From: Chryseobacterium sp.
GTDB taxonomy: Bacteria; Bacteroidota; Bacteroidia; Flavobacteriales; Weeksellaceae
Reading direction: 5' to 3'
Assembly (NCBI RefSeq): GCF_019236175.1
Contig: NZ_JAFAJM010000006.1
Location: 182,158 to 246,157 of the forward strand
DNA: 64,000 nt
Made by a program: the position numbers and the translations under genes. This document shows, piece by piece, positions 7,715 through 15,933 of this stretch. The notes beneath the pieces are model-generated. The model did no database searches. It was given only the letters and a program-made list of their open reading frames with translations, and was not told the origin of the DNA. Each line of letters begins with the position of its first letter. Within the stretch, counting starts at the first letter, position 1.

Positions 7715-9673
7715 TTAATTTTTACTTCTGAAATCTTTTATTTCCTGAATTTTAGACTCAAAATACTCTTTTTTCTCAGGTGTTTTCCTGATTAATATTT
7801 CAAATGCCTTGACGGCCTTGGTATAGAGTTTCTGTTCAAAATAAAGGTTAGCCAGCGTTTCTGTCATTAAATGTGAAATATCATCATTCTTTTCTTTAAC
7901 GACATAGGTACTTTCTTCTTTCAGCTGGCTGATTTTAGGATTATTCTCAATAAAAGAATCAATCACTTTTTCTTTATTTTCAACTTTATCTTTTTCAACC
8001 TCTTCCGTTCTGTCGATTTTAAGCCAGCTTTGCCATGTATTGATAAAGCCGGGAACGTTACTGTCCAGAACCTGTTGCGCAGACTCTTTTACAGAAGCCT
8101 GAGACTCTTTTACCTGTATTGATTTCTCCTTCTCTTTTTCTTCCACTCTCAGACTGGAAATATCCGTACCAAAGAATGATACATTCATTACAGGAACTTC
8201 GTCTTTTACTCCTTCCGTTTCATCTTTGATATTTTCGGTATTTTCAGATTCTACCGGCTCAGAGATTCCTTCCGGTTCGGAAGTCATTTTCTCAGTAGTA
8301 TCTTCCGTCTTATTTTCATCTTTCTCCTCAGTTTTAGCAGCTACGGGTAGCTTTTGATGTACAGCAGCATCTTTTTGGGGGTCAGACGTCTGTACAGATT
8401 TACTGATCAAAGAATCCGGCACATTGGTTTCAACACTCATGGGCTTCCAGGAAGACTGAACTTCAGAAACGGCTTCTTTTTCTTCTTCCGCACTTTCTCC
8501 GGTAGCTTCATCTTTTACAGGGTCAGAAAGTTCAGAAATACCCTCTGTGGAATTTGTCTCTGCCTCTTCAGCTTTTACCGGCTCTTCTTTTTCAGTTGAC
8601 CAGAAATGAAAACTTTGGGTTTCCGCAAAACTAATTTCAGCATCAGATACCGGCTCAGGCTCTTCTTTTATCTCCTGAGGAACAGTTTTTGCCTCTTTCA
8701 TTTTTTTCTCCACCTCTTCAATCAGGCGTCTCATTTCGTCTTCATGCTTATTAACATTTGACTGAGTACCTTCAGGGGTCTCTGGTGTTACCTCTTCAGT
8801 ATTATGTGTCTGGATTTTAACATCAGGCAGAAATGCATCAGTTCCGTGGAAGCTAAGTTCAGCATCAGGCTGCTCAATATTATTCTCTTCTACTGAATCC
8901 AAAATCGCATCACTTTCAGCAGTTTCCTTTATTTCCTGAGCCTCTTCTTCAATAGTAACTTCAGGTAATAAAGCTTCAGTCTCATGGAAACTCAATTCTG
9001 CTTCCTGTTCTACTTCTCTGACTTCTGCTTCTGAAGAAATTTTATCTTCATCAATGATCGTTTCGGGCGTAAAATCTTCACCTGCATTTTCGTCTTTTAC
9101 TTCCTCCTTTTCCGCATCTCCCAAAACAGGCGCTGTTGTCTGAGTTACCAGAACCCCCGATTCCATTGTAGATTCAATATCTATTTTTTCCTGATTTTCT
9201 TCATCAAGGAAATTTTCTTCTCCTTCAAAAAGAATCCGGTTTCTTTCACCGTTGATATAAAGATGTTTAACCTCCTGCGGAGTCTCTACTACACAGGATA
9301 TATTTTCTTTTTCTTCCTCTTTTACAGGAGATTCATCTCTTCTGAGCGGGAACCCTTTGTCTTTATACCCGTACCGGGATGCTTTGTCAGCATTTTTAAG
9401 GATCTGTTTCTCTTCAGCAAACTCCTGCTTCGGGCTCTTTTGAATGATCCCGTTGATCAACTGATAAAGAATCTTTTTATCTGTAGTATAGGCTGCTGTT
9501 GTAGAAAGTTCTTTCTGATAATTACCTTGATCATAAAGATGTACCCCATACAAATGGAGCGCCCTGATATTTTGAATATAAGGAAAAGCATGAATCTCCT
9601 CTTTCAAAAGACCAAGATCTTCTGACTGAATATTTTTCGGATTTTTTATTAATTCTAAAACTCTTGGATTCAT
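7715..9673 (-). CDS. Large acidic low-complexity protein with SFxxT repeats and C-terminal TPR-like helices
   Basis: A 652-residue protein without a signal peptide, so probably cytoplasmic. Residues 1-80 are helical. Residues 110-540 are Glu/Lys/Ser/Thr-rich and probably disordered. The last 55 residues look like a TPR helix pair (SHLMTETLANLYFEQKLYTK). Inside the disordered part a short motif recurs: AELSFHETEALLPEV (225-239), AELSFHGTDAFLPDV (271-285), AEISFAETQSF (345-355) and NVSFFGTDIS (497-506). I do not recognise a named family. It starts 1 bp after the lptE stop, in an operon with lptE and the sigma-54 activator, which suggests a link to envelope biogenesis but does not prove it. Confidence 0.8.
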   Translation of the reverse strand: MNPRVLELIKNPKNIQSEDLGLLKEEIHAFPYIQNIRALHLYGVHLYDQGNYQKELSTTAAYTTDKKILYQLINGIIQKSPKQEFAEEKQILKNADKASRYGYKDKGFPLRRDESPVKEEEKENISCVVETPQEVKHLYINGERNRILFEGEENFLDEENQEKIDIESTMESGVLVTQTTAPVLGDAEKEEVKDENAGEDFTPETIIDEDKISSEAEVREVEQEAELSFHETEALLPEVTIEEEAQEIKETAESDAILDSVEENNIEQPDAELSFHGTDAFLPDVKIQTHNTEEVTPETPEGTQSNVNKHEDEMRRLIEEVEKKMKEAKTVPQEIKEEPEPVSDAEISFAETQSFHFWSTEKEEPVKAEEAETNSTEGISELSDPVKDEATGESAEEEKEAVSEVQSSWKPMSVETNVPDSLISKSVQTSDPQKDAAVHQKLPVAAKTEEKDENKTEDTTEKMTSEPEGISEPVESENTENIKDETEGVKDEVPVMNVSFFGTDISSLRVEEKEKEKSIQVKESQASVKESAQQVLDSNVPGFINTWQSWLKIDRTEEVEKDKVENKEKVIDSFIENNPKISQLKEESTYVVKEKNDDISHLMTETLANLYFEQKLYTKAVKAFEILIRKTPEKKEYFESKIQEIKDFRSKN

Positions 9674-9674
9674 C

Positions 9675-10226
9675 TTACCAATTCGCTACAATGTCGTTAA
9701 ATATCTTATTAATAATTCTATCGGTAACTATCTTCACCTGAGTACTTTCTATCATACTTTGTGATAAATCACTGTTAAAAGCTGCTTCATCAGAATAGGT
9801 TCTGTCAAAACTTGAATCCGGATGTACTTTATTTTCATAATGTACCTTCACAGTGATGGTAAGTTTGTTCTGAGCCTGCTGCACTACTCCTCCCGAAGGA
9901 GTGGTCTGTGTAGTGGAACTGATGGTTGTAGGAGTAATACTATAATCTGTAATTTCTCCTTCTATCAGAATATCAGGATTTTCTTTGGTTCCTTTCAATG
10001 TTGTTCTCTGCAGAAATCTGTTCTGAATATCTGTAGAGAATTGCTGGGATAATGTAGGGTTCACAAGAGCGGCATTATTAGGAAACTCGTTGATCTGAAC
10101 TGTTTTTTCATCTGTTAATGATGATCCCGTAAAGCTATAACATGAGTGTAGAACTCCCAGCAAAACGAAAAGCATCCCCACTAATATTGGCCTTTTCAGA
10201 CTAATATTTTTAATCTTAATATTCAT
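9675..10226 (-). CDS. lptE: LptE-like LPS-assembly lipoprotein
   Basis: A 183-residue lipoprotein (lipobox LHSC, Cys29) of the LptE family, which plugs LptD and helps place LPS in the outer leaflet. The family pattern is visible: Y-S-F-T-G start, VNPTLSQQFSTDIQNRFLQR (split), an IEGEITDY strand, and NKLTITVKVHYEN. The C-terminal helix ends RIINKIFNDIVANW. It lies directly between the sigma-54 activator (55 bp upstream) and the acidic protein gene (1 bp downstream). Confidence 0.85.
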   Translation of the reverse strand: MNIKIKNISLKRPILVGMLFVLLGVLHSCYSFTGSSLTDEKTVQINEFPNNAALVNPTLSQQFSTDIQNRFLQRTTLKGTKENPDILIEGEITDYSITPTTISSTTQTTPSGGVVQQAQNKLTITVKVHYENKVHPDSSFDRTYSDEAAFNSDLSQSMIESTQVKIVTDRIINKIFNDIVANW

Positions 10227-10281
10227 TTTTTTATATTATTTCATGGAATTATATCAAAAGCTTTTTTACAAAAGCCGGATA

Positions 10282-11571
10282 TTAATCTTCCAGATTATAC
10301 TGTTTTATTTTTCTATATAACGTTCTCTGTGAAATTCCCAGTTCATCTGCTGCTCTGTTCCTGCGGCCCTTATGTTTTTCCAACGCTTTGATGATTAAAT
10401 CTTTTTCATTATTCTGAAGAGACAGAGATTCAGGTTTATTTTCCTCTACCTCAATGTCTTCAATATCTTCATAAGTATCATCCGGTGTTGAAATAATCGT
10501 AGGAGTCTGGACTACCGGGGCATCATTATTATTTTCAAAATACAATAAAGATCCCTGATTGACCTGCGGCTGGCTTTCAGGAGTATAGATCCTGTTGATC
10601 AGATTTTTTTCATGACTGCTCAGGTCGCTTGTTCCTCTGTTCTTTATCAATTCCGAAGTTAAGGATTTTAAATCATTGATATCATTTCTCATATCAAAAA
10701 GAATCTTGTACATAATCTCCCTTTCACTCCCGAAGTCATTCTGTTTGGGAGTAGTCTGGCTGTTGACGACCATCGGAAGATGGGTTTCCATAGGGATATA
10801 TTCCGCAAGTTTTTCTGCTGTTATATTCCTGTTTCTTTCCACAACAGTCATTTGTTCCACAAGATTCCTTAACTGGCGGATATTCCCGGGAAAAGAATAA
10901 TTTTCAATATAATGTACTGCACTAGGCTCAAGTTCAAGCTCAGGCATTCTGTATTTTTCCGCGAAATCAATAGCAAATTTTCGGAATAACAAATGAATAT
11001 CTCCCTTTCTTTCTCTTAAAGGAGGCATGTCAATCTGAACAGTATTCAAACGGTAGTACAGATCCTCGCGGAATCTTCCGTCATGAATAGCCTTCATCAT
11101 ATTAACATTGGTAGCTGCAACAATCCTAACATTGGTTTTCTGAACCTGTGAAGAACCCACTTTCATAAACTCCCCACTTTCCAATACTCTTAAAAGACGA
11201 ACCTGTGTTTGCAGTGGTAATTCTCCTACCTCATCTAAAAAGATTGTTCCTCCGTCTGCTACTTCAAAATATCCTTTTCGGGTTGCTGTGGCTCCTGTAA
11301 ATGCGCCTTTTTCGTGTCCGAATAATTCAGAATCTATAGTCCCCTCAGGAATCGCCCCACAGTTGACCACAATATACGGCTGATGTTTTCTTCTTGATTC
11401 TGAATGAATGATTTTCGGAATAAATTCCTTTCCCACGCCACTCTCTCCGATGACCAGAACGGAAATATCCGTAGGGGCAACCTGAATAGATTTTTCTAAT
11501 GCCCTGTTGAGTGCCGGAAAGTTTCCGATGATTCCGAAACGATTTTTTATGCTTTGTAACTCGTTGCTCAT
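10282..11571 (-). CDS. Sigma-54-dependent transcriptional activator (AAA+ plus Fis HTH)
   Basis: A 429-residue activator that remodels sigma-54 RNA polymerase. Walker A GESGVGKE is at residues 42-49, the sigma-54 contact loop GAFTGA at 89-94 and Walker B GTIFLDEVGE at 108-117. The sensor and arginine-finger region (YYRLNTVQIDMPPLRER) is intact, and a Fis-type HTH ends the protein (AADELGISQRTLYRKIKQY). There is no receiver or GAF domain; only about 10 residues precede the AAA+ domain, so the signal input is unclear. ATG 11571 was chosen because homologs I know begin there. An in-frame ATG at 11631 would overlap the upstream gene by 17 bp. Confidence 0.92.
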   Translation of the reverse strand: MSNELQSIKNRFGIIGNFPALNRALEKSIQVAPTDISVLVIGESGVGKEFIPKIIHSESRRKHQPYIVVNCGAIPEGTIDSELFGHEKGAFTGATATRKGYFEVADGGTIFLDEVGELPLQTQVRLLRVLESGEFMKVGSSQVQKTNVRIVAATNVNMMKAIHDGRFREDLYYRLNTVQIDMPPLRERKGDIHLLFRKFAIDFAEKYRMPELELEPSAVHYIENYSFPGNIRQLRNLVEQMTVVERNRNITAEKLAEYIPMETHLPMVVNSQTTPKQNDFGSEREIMYKILFDMRNDINDLKSLTSELIKNRGTSDLSSHEKNLINRIYTPESQPQVNQGSLLYFENNNDAPVVQTPTIISTPDDTYEDIEDIEVEENKPESLSLQNNEKDLIIKALEKHKGRRNRAADELGISQRTLYRKIKQYNLED

Positions 11572-11614
11572 AAGTAAATTTTTGATTATTGATTTAATGT
11601 CATCTACAGCTTTT

Positions 11615-12397
11615 CTATGCTCTGTAGACATTGTTAAGATAATGCGTATAGCCGTCTTTCATGGTCTTTGCCTCGTCATACGTCTGTAATGCTAACGCTT
11701 TTAAATCCAAATAATCCTTGTTTCTGATTTTAGAAACTTTACTTTTAAAGTATATATTTCCGGCAAAGTTGTATGCCTTCCTTTGTTTTTCAAAATTTTC
11801 AAGGGCTTTATCATATTTCCCCTGCTCACAGAAAGCTAATCCAGGCTGGTCATGATCAGACGTTCCCTTTACACAAGCTCTGACAGCAAATTGCATGTCA
11901 ATAATCCCTGTAATTTTTTCGTTCTGTTCAAAGCCACGATAGGATATAGCTTTTACTATACCCGGGTTACCCGTTCTATTCTGAGACCTTACCGGCTCTT
12001 CAGGATAATATTTCCTCAGTATCTCAAAATCACGGATTACCCTGTTATAATCTCCCTGAAATTGAAACTGACCCCAGCTTTTGTATCCCAGAATATTTTC
12101 AGAAACCAGATCAATGGCTCTGTTGATTGCTATTTTCCGGGTAAAAAAGTTTCCGCTTTTAAAATATGGAATGCCCTTTTCTATATACCCCTCTATAAGA
12201 TCGGAAGAAAGCTTGATCCTCTGATCAGCATATCCCTGAGATCCCCTTGTATCCTGCAACTCTGAAGCCCAGTTGTATAACTCACAAGCTTTTTTACAGT
12301 CTTCACCCTCTATTGCATTACAATTTACCTGTGCAATAGTATTGGTATAAACTATAAGTAACAAAAAGCTAAGGTAATACCTCTGAAACTTTTCCAT
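11615..12397 (-). CDS. Secreted TPR-like protein of unknown function
   Basis: A 260-residue protein with a signal peptide (hydrophobic core YYLSFLLLIVYTNTIA, cleavage before QVNC). The mature part has scattered Cys (CNAIEGEDCKKACELY near the N-terminus; CVKGTSD and FCEQG later) and tetratricopeptide-like helices (GKYDKALENFEKQRKAYNFAG). I do not recognise the family. ATG 12397 is used; a TTG two codons earlier opens the frame. It lies between miaB and the sigma-54 activator on the same strand. Confidence 0.75.
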   Translation of the reverse strand: MEKFQRYYLSFLLLIVYTNTIAQVNCNAIEGEDCKKACELYNWASELQDTRGSQGYADQRIKLSSDLIEGYIEKGIPYFKSGNFFTRKIAINRAIDLVSENILGYKSWGQFQFQGDYNRVIRDFEILRKYYPEEPVRSQNRTGNPGIVKAISYRGFEQNEKITGIIDMQFAVRACVKGTSDHDQPGLAFCEQGKYDKALENFEKQRKAYNFAGNIYFKSKVSKIRNKDYLDLKALALQTYDEAKTMKDGYTHYLNNVYRA

Positions 12398-12542
12398 CTT
12401 CAATTTTATAGATTAAATATTGATCATAATCTGCTTACCCTTTTATGATCCTTTCTTTTCTTCACAATTTACTAAAAATATGTCGGCAATATAACCGTAC
12501 ATTTATTTTCAGCATAATATTTTAAGTGTAATCAGCGTAATA

Positions 12543-13979
12543 TTATTCGGCAATTCTCCCTAAAAGTGTGCCTTGTGTATTATCGTAAACAAAAACGTTC
12601 ACAATGTCACCTATTTTCTGTTCTTCCGATTTATCAAAAACACATACGGCATTCTGTGAATTTCTTCCTTTCCATTGGTTTTCATTCTTTTTGGAAGTAC
12701 CCTCGATTAAAATCTGATGCATTCTTCCTACATAAGATTTCATTCTCTTTCTTGAAAGCTCTCCCTGTAATGCAATTACCTCAGCAAGACGTCTTTGTTT
12801 TATATCTGCAGGAATATTATCATCCATTTTTTTGTGTGCAGGTGTTCCCGGTCTTTCTGAATACGCAAACATATATCCGTAGTCATATTCTACTTCCTGC
12901 ATAAGGCTCAGCGTATCCTGATGGTCTTCTTCTGTTTCGTTACAGAATCCAACAATCATATCCTGTGAAAATGCAACTTCAGGAACGATTTCCTTCGCCT
13001 TTTTGATCAGTTCAAGATACTCTTCACGAGTATGCTGTCTGTTCATAGCCTGAAGCATATTGTTACTACCGCTCTGCACTGGAAGATGTACATATTTACA
13101 GATATTATCGTGCTTGGCCATCATGTGGAATACATCAAGGCTCATATCCTGTGGATTTGAAGTAGAGAATCTGATTCTCATTTCAGGAACAGCTTTAGCT
13201 ACTAAATCAAGCAGCTGCCCAAAATTAACAGCAGTAGCTTTCTGCATTTCAGAAGCTTTGGCGAAATCCTTTTTAGGACCTCCTCCGTACCATAAATAAG
13301 AATCTACATTTTGACCCAAAAGGGTAATTTCTTTGTATCCGTTCTTCGAAAGATCTTTACATTCTTCAATAATAGAATGCGGGTCCCGGCTTCTTTCCCG
13401 GCCTCTGGTAAACGGAACTACACAGAATGTACACATATTATCACAACCTCTGGTAATGGTAACAAAAGCAGTCACCCCATTTCCACCCAGACGTACCGGA
13501 TTAATATCTGCATAGGTTTCTTCTTTAGAAAGGATAACATTGATAGCATCTCTGCCGTCTTCTGTTTCCATCAATAGATTAGGCAAATCCCTATAAGCAT
13601 CCGGCCCTACCACCAGATCAACCAACTGTTCTTCTTCAAGAAATTTAGTTTTTAATCTTTCCGCCATACATCCAAGAACCCCTACCGTCATATTCGGTTT
13701 TTCCTTCTTAAGATTTTTAAACTGGGAAAGACGCATTCTTACGGTCTGTTCTGCTTTTTCACGGATGGAGCAGGTATTAAGTAAAATAAGATCAGCTTCT
13801 TCTACCTTCATCGTTGTATTATATCCCTGCTCATTAAGAATGGATGCTACAATTTCAGAATCAGAGAAATTCATCTGACAACCATAGCTTTCCAAAAATA
13901 GTTTCTTAGAGTTCTCCGGTCTTTCTGCGATAGCAAAAGCTTCTCCCTGCTTTGTTTCGTCTATATATTTTTCTTGCAC
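12543..13979 (-). CDS. miaB: tRNA-2-methylthio-N6-dimethylallyladenosine synthase MiaB
   Basis: A radical-SAM methylthiotransferase that converts i6A37 to ms2i6A37 in tRNAs reading U-starting codons. The N-terminal UPF0004 domain carries the three auxiliary-cluster cysteines (ESYGCQMNF, LLNTCSIRE, VLGCMAERL). The radical-SAM motif CDNMCTFC follows in TRGCDNMCTFCVVPFTRGRE. The VHLPVQSGSNNML and C-terminal TRAM regions are present. About 478 residues is typical. The likely start is GTG at 13979 (residues then read QEKYIDETKQG); a TTG at 13988 is the upstream alternative. Confidence 0.97.
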   Translation of the reverse strand: MQEKYIDETKQGEAFAIAERPENSKKLFLESYGCQMNFSDSEIVASILNEQGYNTTMKVEEADLILLNTCSIREKAEQTVRMRLSQFKNLKKEKPNMTVGVLGCMAERLKTKFLEEEQLVDLVVGPDAYRDLPNLLMETEDGRDAINVILSKEETYADINPVRLGGNGVTAFVTITRGCDNMCTFCVVPFTRGRERSRDPHSIIEECKDLSKNGYKEITLLGQNVDSYLWYGGGPKKDFAKASEMQKATAVNFGQLLDLVAKAVPEMRIRFSTSNPQDMSLDVFHMMAKHDNICKYVHLPVQSGSNNMLQAMNRQHTREEYLELIKKAKEIVPEVAFSQDMIVGFCNETEEDHQDTLSLMQEVEYDYGYMFAYSERPGTPAHKKMDDNIPADIKQRRLAEVIALQGELSRKRMKSYVGRMHQILIEGTSKKNENQWKGRNSQNAVCVFDKSEEQKIGDIVNVFVYDNTQGTLLGRIAE

Positions 13980-14089
13980 GATAATCAATTTAAAGTTCGG
14001 AATCTAAATCTCAGGGGTTATATGATGAATTTTATACTCCAAACAGATGAGTCTGCAAAGATACAAAATATTGTGACAGAATGGCAGGG

Positions 14090-14842
14090 CTAATATTCAG
14101 TATATATAACTGAAAAATTTAAGGGAAAAGAAATCCTTTCTTTAATAGGTATCTCACCATACAATGCGGGCTTCCAGGGCTTCTTCATCCTTGCAAGAGT
14201 TCTCATAAAATCAATATTAAAACTACGATTATCAATCTCAGGATAAATCCTAGGATTAGCAATCTGCCCGTTTTTATCAATATAAAACTCCAGATTTATG
14301 TTTCCCTGAACAGCGTAATCCTGAAAAATCATCATAAAATTATCATGAAAAAGGTTCTTAAATTTCTTTACACCTTCAGGATATTGTGCATATTTTACAA
14401 AATGACTGGCATTATATCCCGGTTTATAATTACTCATTATATCTTTGGGATAGAATATAAACTCTGTAACGGCGCCTATCTTTCTTTTATTAACTTCTGC
14501 AGGCTTCCAGTTCTTCAGATTTTGGATCAACAGTCTGGACAAATCGTATGCACATTTATTTTTTGCAATATTTGCCGTATCGGTATCTTTTATAAATTTA
14601 ATTCCTTTTTCTTCCGTTACAATAATTCTTGGCTGATAAATTTCTCCGGCATCACATTCCTTTAAATTATTACTTACGAGATACTCATGGGCTTCTTTGT
14701 AAAAATTAACGCTTCCTCCTTCGTAAAACTCCTGATTCTTAGGGTACTCATCAAGAATTTGAGCGTTACATAAAACTGTACAGCCCGCGAAAAGGAGTAC
14801 AATAATACCTTTTAAGGCAGTATACATTTTTTTTTCATTCAT
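14090..14842 (-). CDS. Secreted protein with TonB C-terminal-like domain (copy 3)
   Basis: A 250-residue protein with an N-terminal signal (GIIVLLFAGCTVLCNAQ). Its last 90 residues resemble the TonB C-terminal fold: GNINLEFYIDKNGQIANPRI, then helices with FMRTLARMKKPWKPALYGEIPI and a final strand. An internal segment (LKNWKPAEVNKRKIGAVTEFIFYP) looks like a second, partial copy. No proline-rich spacer or membrane anchor typical of real TonB is present. ATG 14842 is preferred over an upstream in-frame TTG. It is the last gene of a three-gene operon of similar proteins. Confidence 0.75.
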   Translation of the reverse strand: MNEKKMYTALKGIIVLLFAGCTVLCNAQILDEYPKNQEFYEGGSVNFYKEAHEYLVSNNLKECDAGEIYQPRIIVTEEKGIKFIKDTDTANIAKNKCAYDLSRLLIQNLKNWKPAEVNKRKIGAVTEFIFYPKDIMSNYKPGYNASHFVKYAQYPEGVKKFKNLFHDNFMMIFQDYAVQGNINLEFYIDKNGQIANPRIYPEIDNRSFNIDFMRTLARMKKPWKPALYGEIPIKERISFPLNFSVIYTEY

Positions 14843-14881
14843 GGTAGTGTTTTTATTTGTTTTATTAGTCAAATATATATG

Positions 14882-15295
14882 CTAGTTAACGTCATAAAGA
14901 TTATGCTCGAAATTGATCTTCATTATAAATTTAGAATCAATGGGAACCCCGTTTCTTACAGCAGGCTTCCATTTATTTTTCACTTTTTTAAGCGCATACT
15001 TCATATCATCAATAAACATTTCGTTGTTTTTGAACTTCGGAAGTATATCCACTTTATCAATTTTTCCTTTAGGATCAATATTAAATATAAAAGTTACCTC
15101 TCCCTGAACAGCATATAAAGCCATATCAATATAAGAGTAAACCATTTTTAAAAATTCTTTTTTAAAAGCTTCTTCTCCGCCCGGAAATTCTGCTTTCTGA
15201 AAACTTTCCTGTCCCTGATACCGGGGAACAACTGCCTGTGAAAATCCTTTAAAGCCTAAAAACAACAGCGGTAAAATTAAAAGATATTTTTTCAT
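14882..15295 (-). CDS. Small secreted TonB C-terminal-like protein (copy 2)
   Basis: A 137-residue protein: signal peptide (LLILPLLFLGFKGFSQA) followed almost at once by a single TonB-C-like domain. The domain has GEVTFIFNIDPKGKIDKVDIL, then MKYALKKVKNKWKPAVRNGVPI and a terminal strand KFIMKINFEHN. It lies 3 bp downstream of copy 1 and 39 bp upstream of copy 3. Its use is unknown; without an anchor it cannot be a classical energy transducer. Confidence 0.75.
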   Translation of the reverse strand: MKKYLLILPLLFLGFKGFSQAVVPRYQGQESFQKAEFPGGEEAFKKEFLKMVYSYIDMALYAVQGEVTFIFNIDPKGKIDKVDILPKFKNNEMFIDDMKYALKKVKNKWKPAVRNGVPIDSKFIMKINFEHNLYDVN

Positions 15296-15298
15296 AGA

Positions 15299-15781
15299 TT
15301 AATCGATGTCAGCGGATATTGAAGAAAAACTCATTTTAACTTTTATCTGGGAGGTTACGGGTAGTCCGTTGCAGGAAGCCGGAATCCAGTTTTTCTTAAT
15401 CCTTCTCACCACATACTGCATATCATCAAAGAAAACCTCGCTGTTCGGAACCTTAGGAAAACCCGTTACATCAACAACTTTTCCTTTGGCATCCACGGTT
15501 AATGTAAATGTAAAATCTCCGGCCAGTGCATAGAAATCCGAATTCAGGTAGGCAAACATATATCTGTTTAAAATATTTTTGTAGACCACCACTCCGCCTT
15601 CATAAGCCGCCGGTTTAAAGTTAGGGCATTTCACGGCAACCTGCATAAAAGGTTCTTTAATATCTATTTTTAAAAGATTCTTATTATTGTCTTTGATAAA
15701 AGAATCATCTCTTTCTTCCTGGTCCTGTGCAAATGCAAAATGAGCAGCACAAAGAGCTAAAAACAAAAATATAGTTCTCAT
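15299..15781 (-). CDS. Small secreted TonB C-terminal-like protein (copy 1)
   Basis: A 160-residue protein: signal peptide (FLFLALCAAHFAFAQ) and one TonB-C-like domain. The domain has GDFTFTLTVDAKGKVVDVTG, MQYVVRRIKKNWIPASCNGLPV and a final strand IKVKMSFSSIS. It is the first gene of the three-gene operon. The promoter -7 box TACCTTTG (15818-15825) overlaps a 14-bp palindrome. Similarity to copy 2 is obvious over the last 100 residues, so tandem duplication is likely. Confidence 0.75.
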   Translation of the reverse strand: MRTIFLFLALCAAHFAFAQDQEERDDSFIKDNNKNLLKIDIKEPFMQVAVKCPNFKPAAYEGGVVVYKNILNRYMFAYLNSDFYALAGDFTFTLTVDAKGKVVDVTGFPKVPNSEVFFDDMQYVVRRIKKNWIPASCNGLPVTSQIKVKMSFSSISADID

Positions 15782-15817
15782 AATTTAAATTGTATTCATT
15801 AATTATTAAAAAGCAGG

Positions 15818-15835
15818 CAAAGGTAAATATTTACC
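15818..15835 (-). promoter_or_regulatory. -7 box with overlapping palindrome, TonB-C-like operon
   Basis: TACCTTTG (minus strand, 15818-15825) fits the -7 consensus. The perfect palindrome GGTAAATATTTACC (15822-15835) overlaps its upstream half and could be a repressor site. Confidence 0.6.
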
Positions 15836-15933
15836 ACCTGTATCAAAAGAAAACTTTACGGAAAATATGAAGTTTTTATGTAAATTTTAAAGACTTATCG
15901 ATCAGGAATACACTAAGCAACTTATATATTATT

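Noticed and set aside
8354..9625. Plus-strand ORFs opposite the acidic repeat protein
   Set aside because: They are Phe/Arg-rich mirror frames of a Glu/Lys-rich gene, without start signals or homology.
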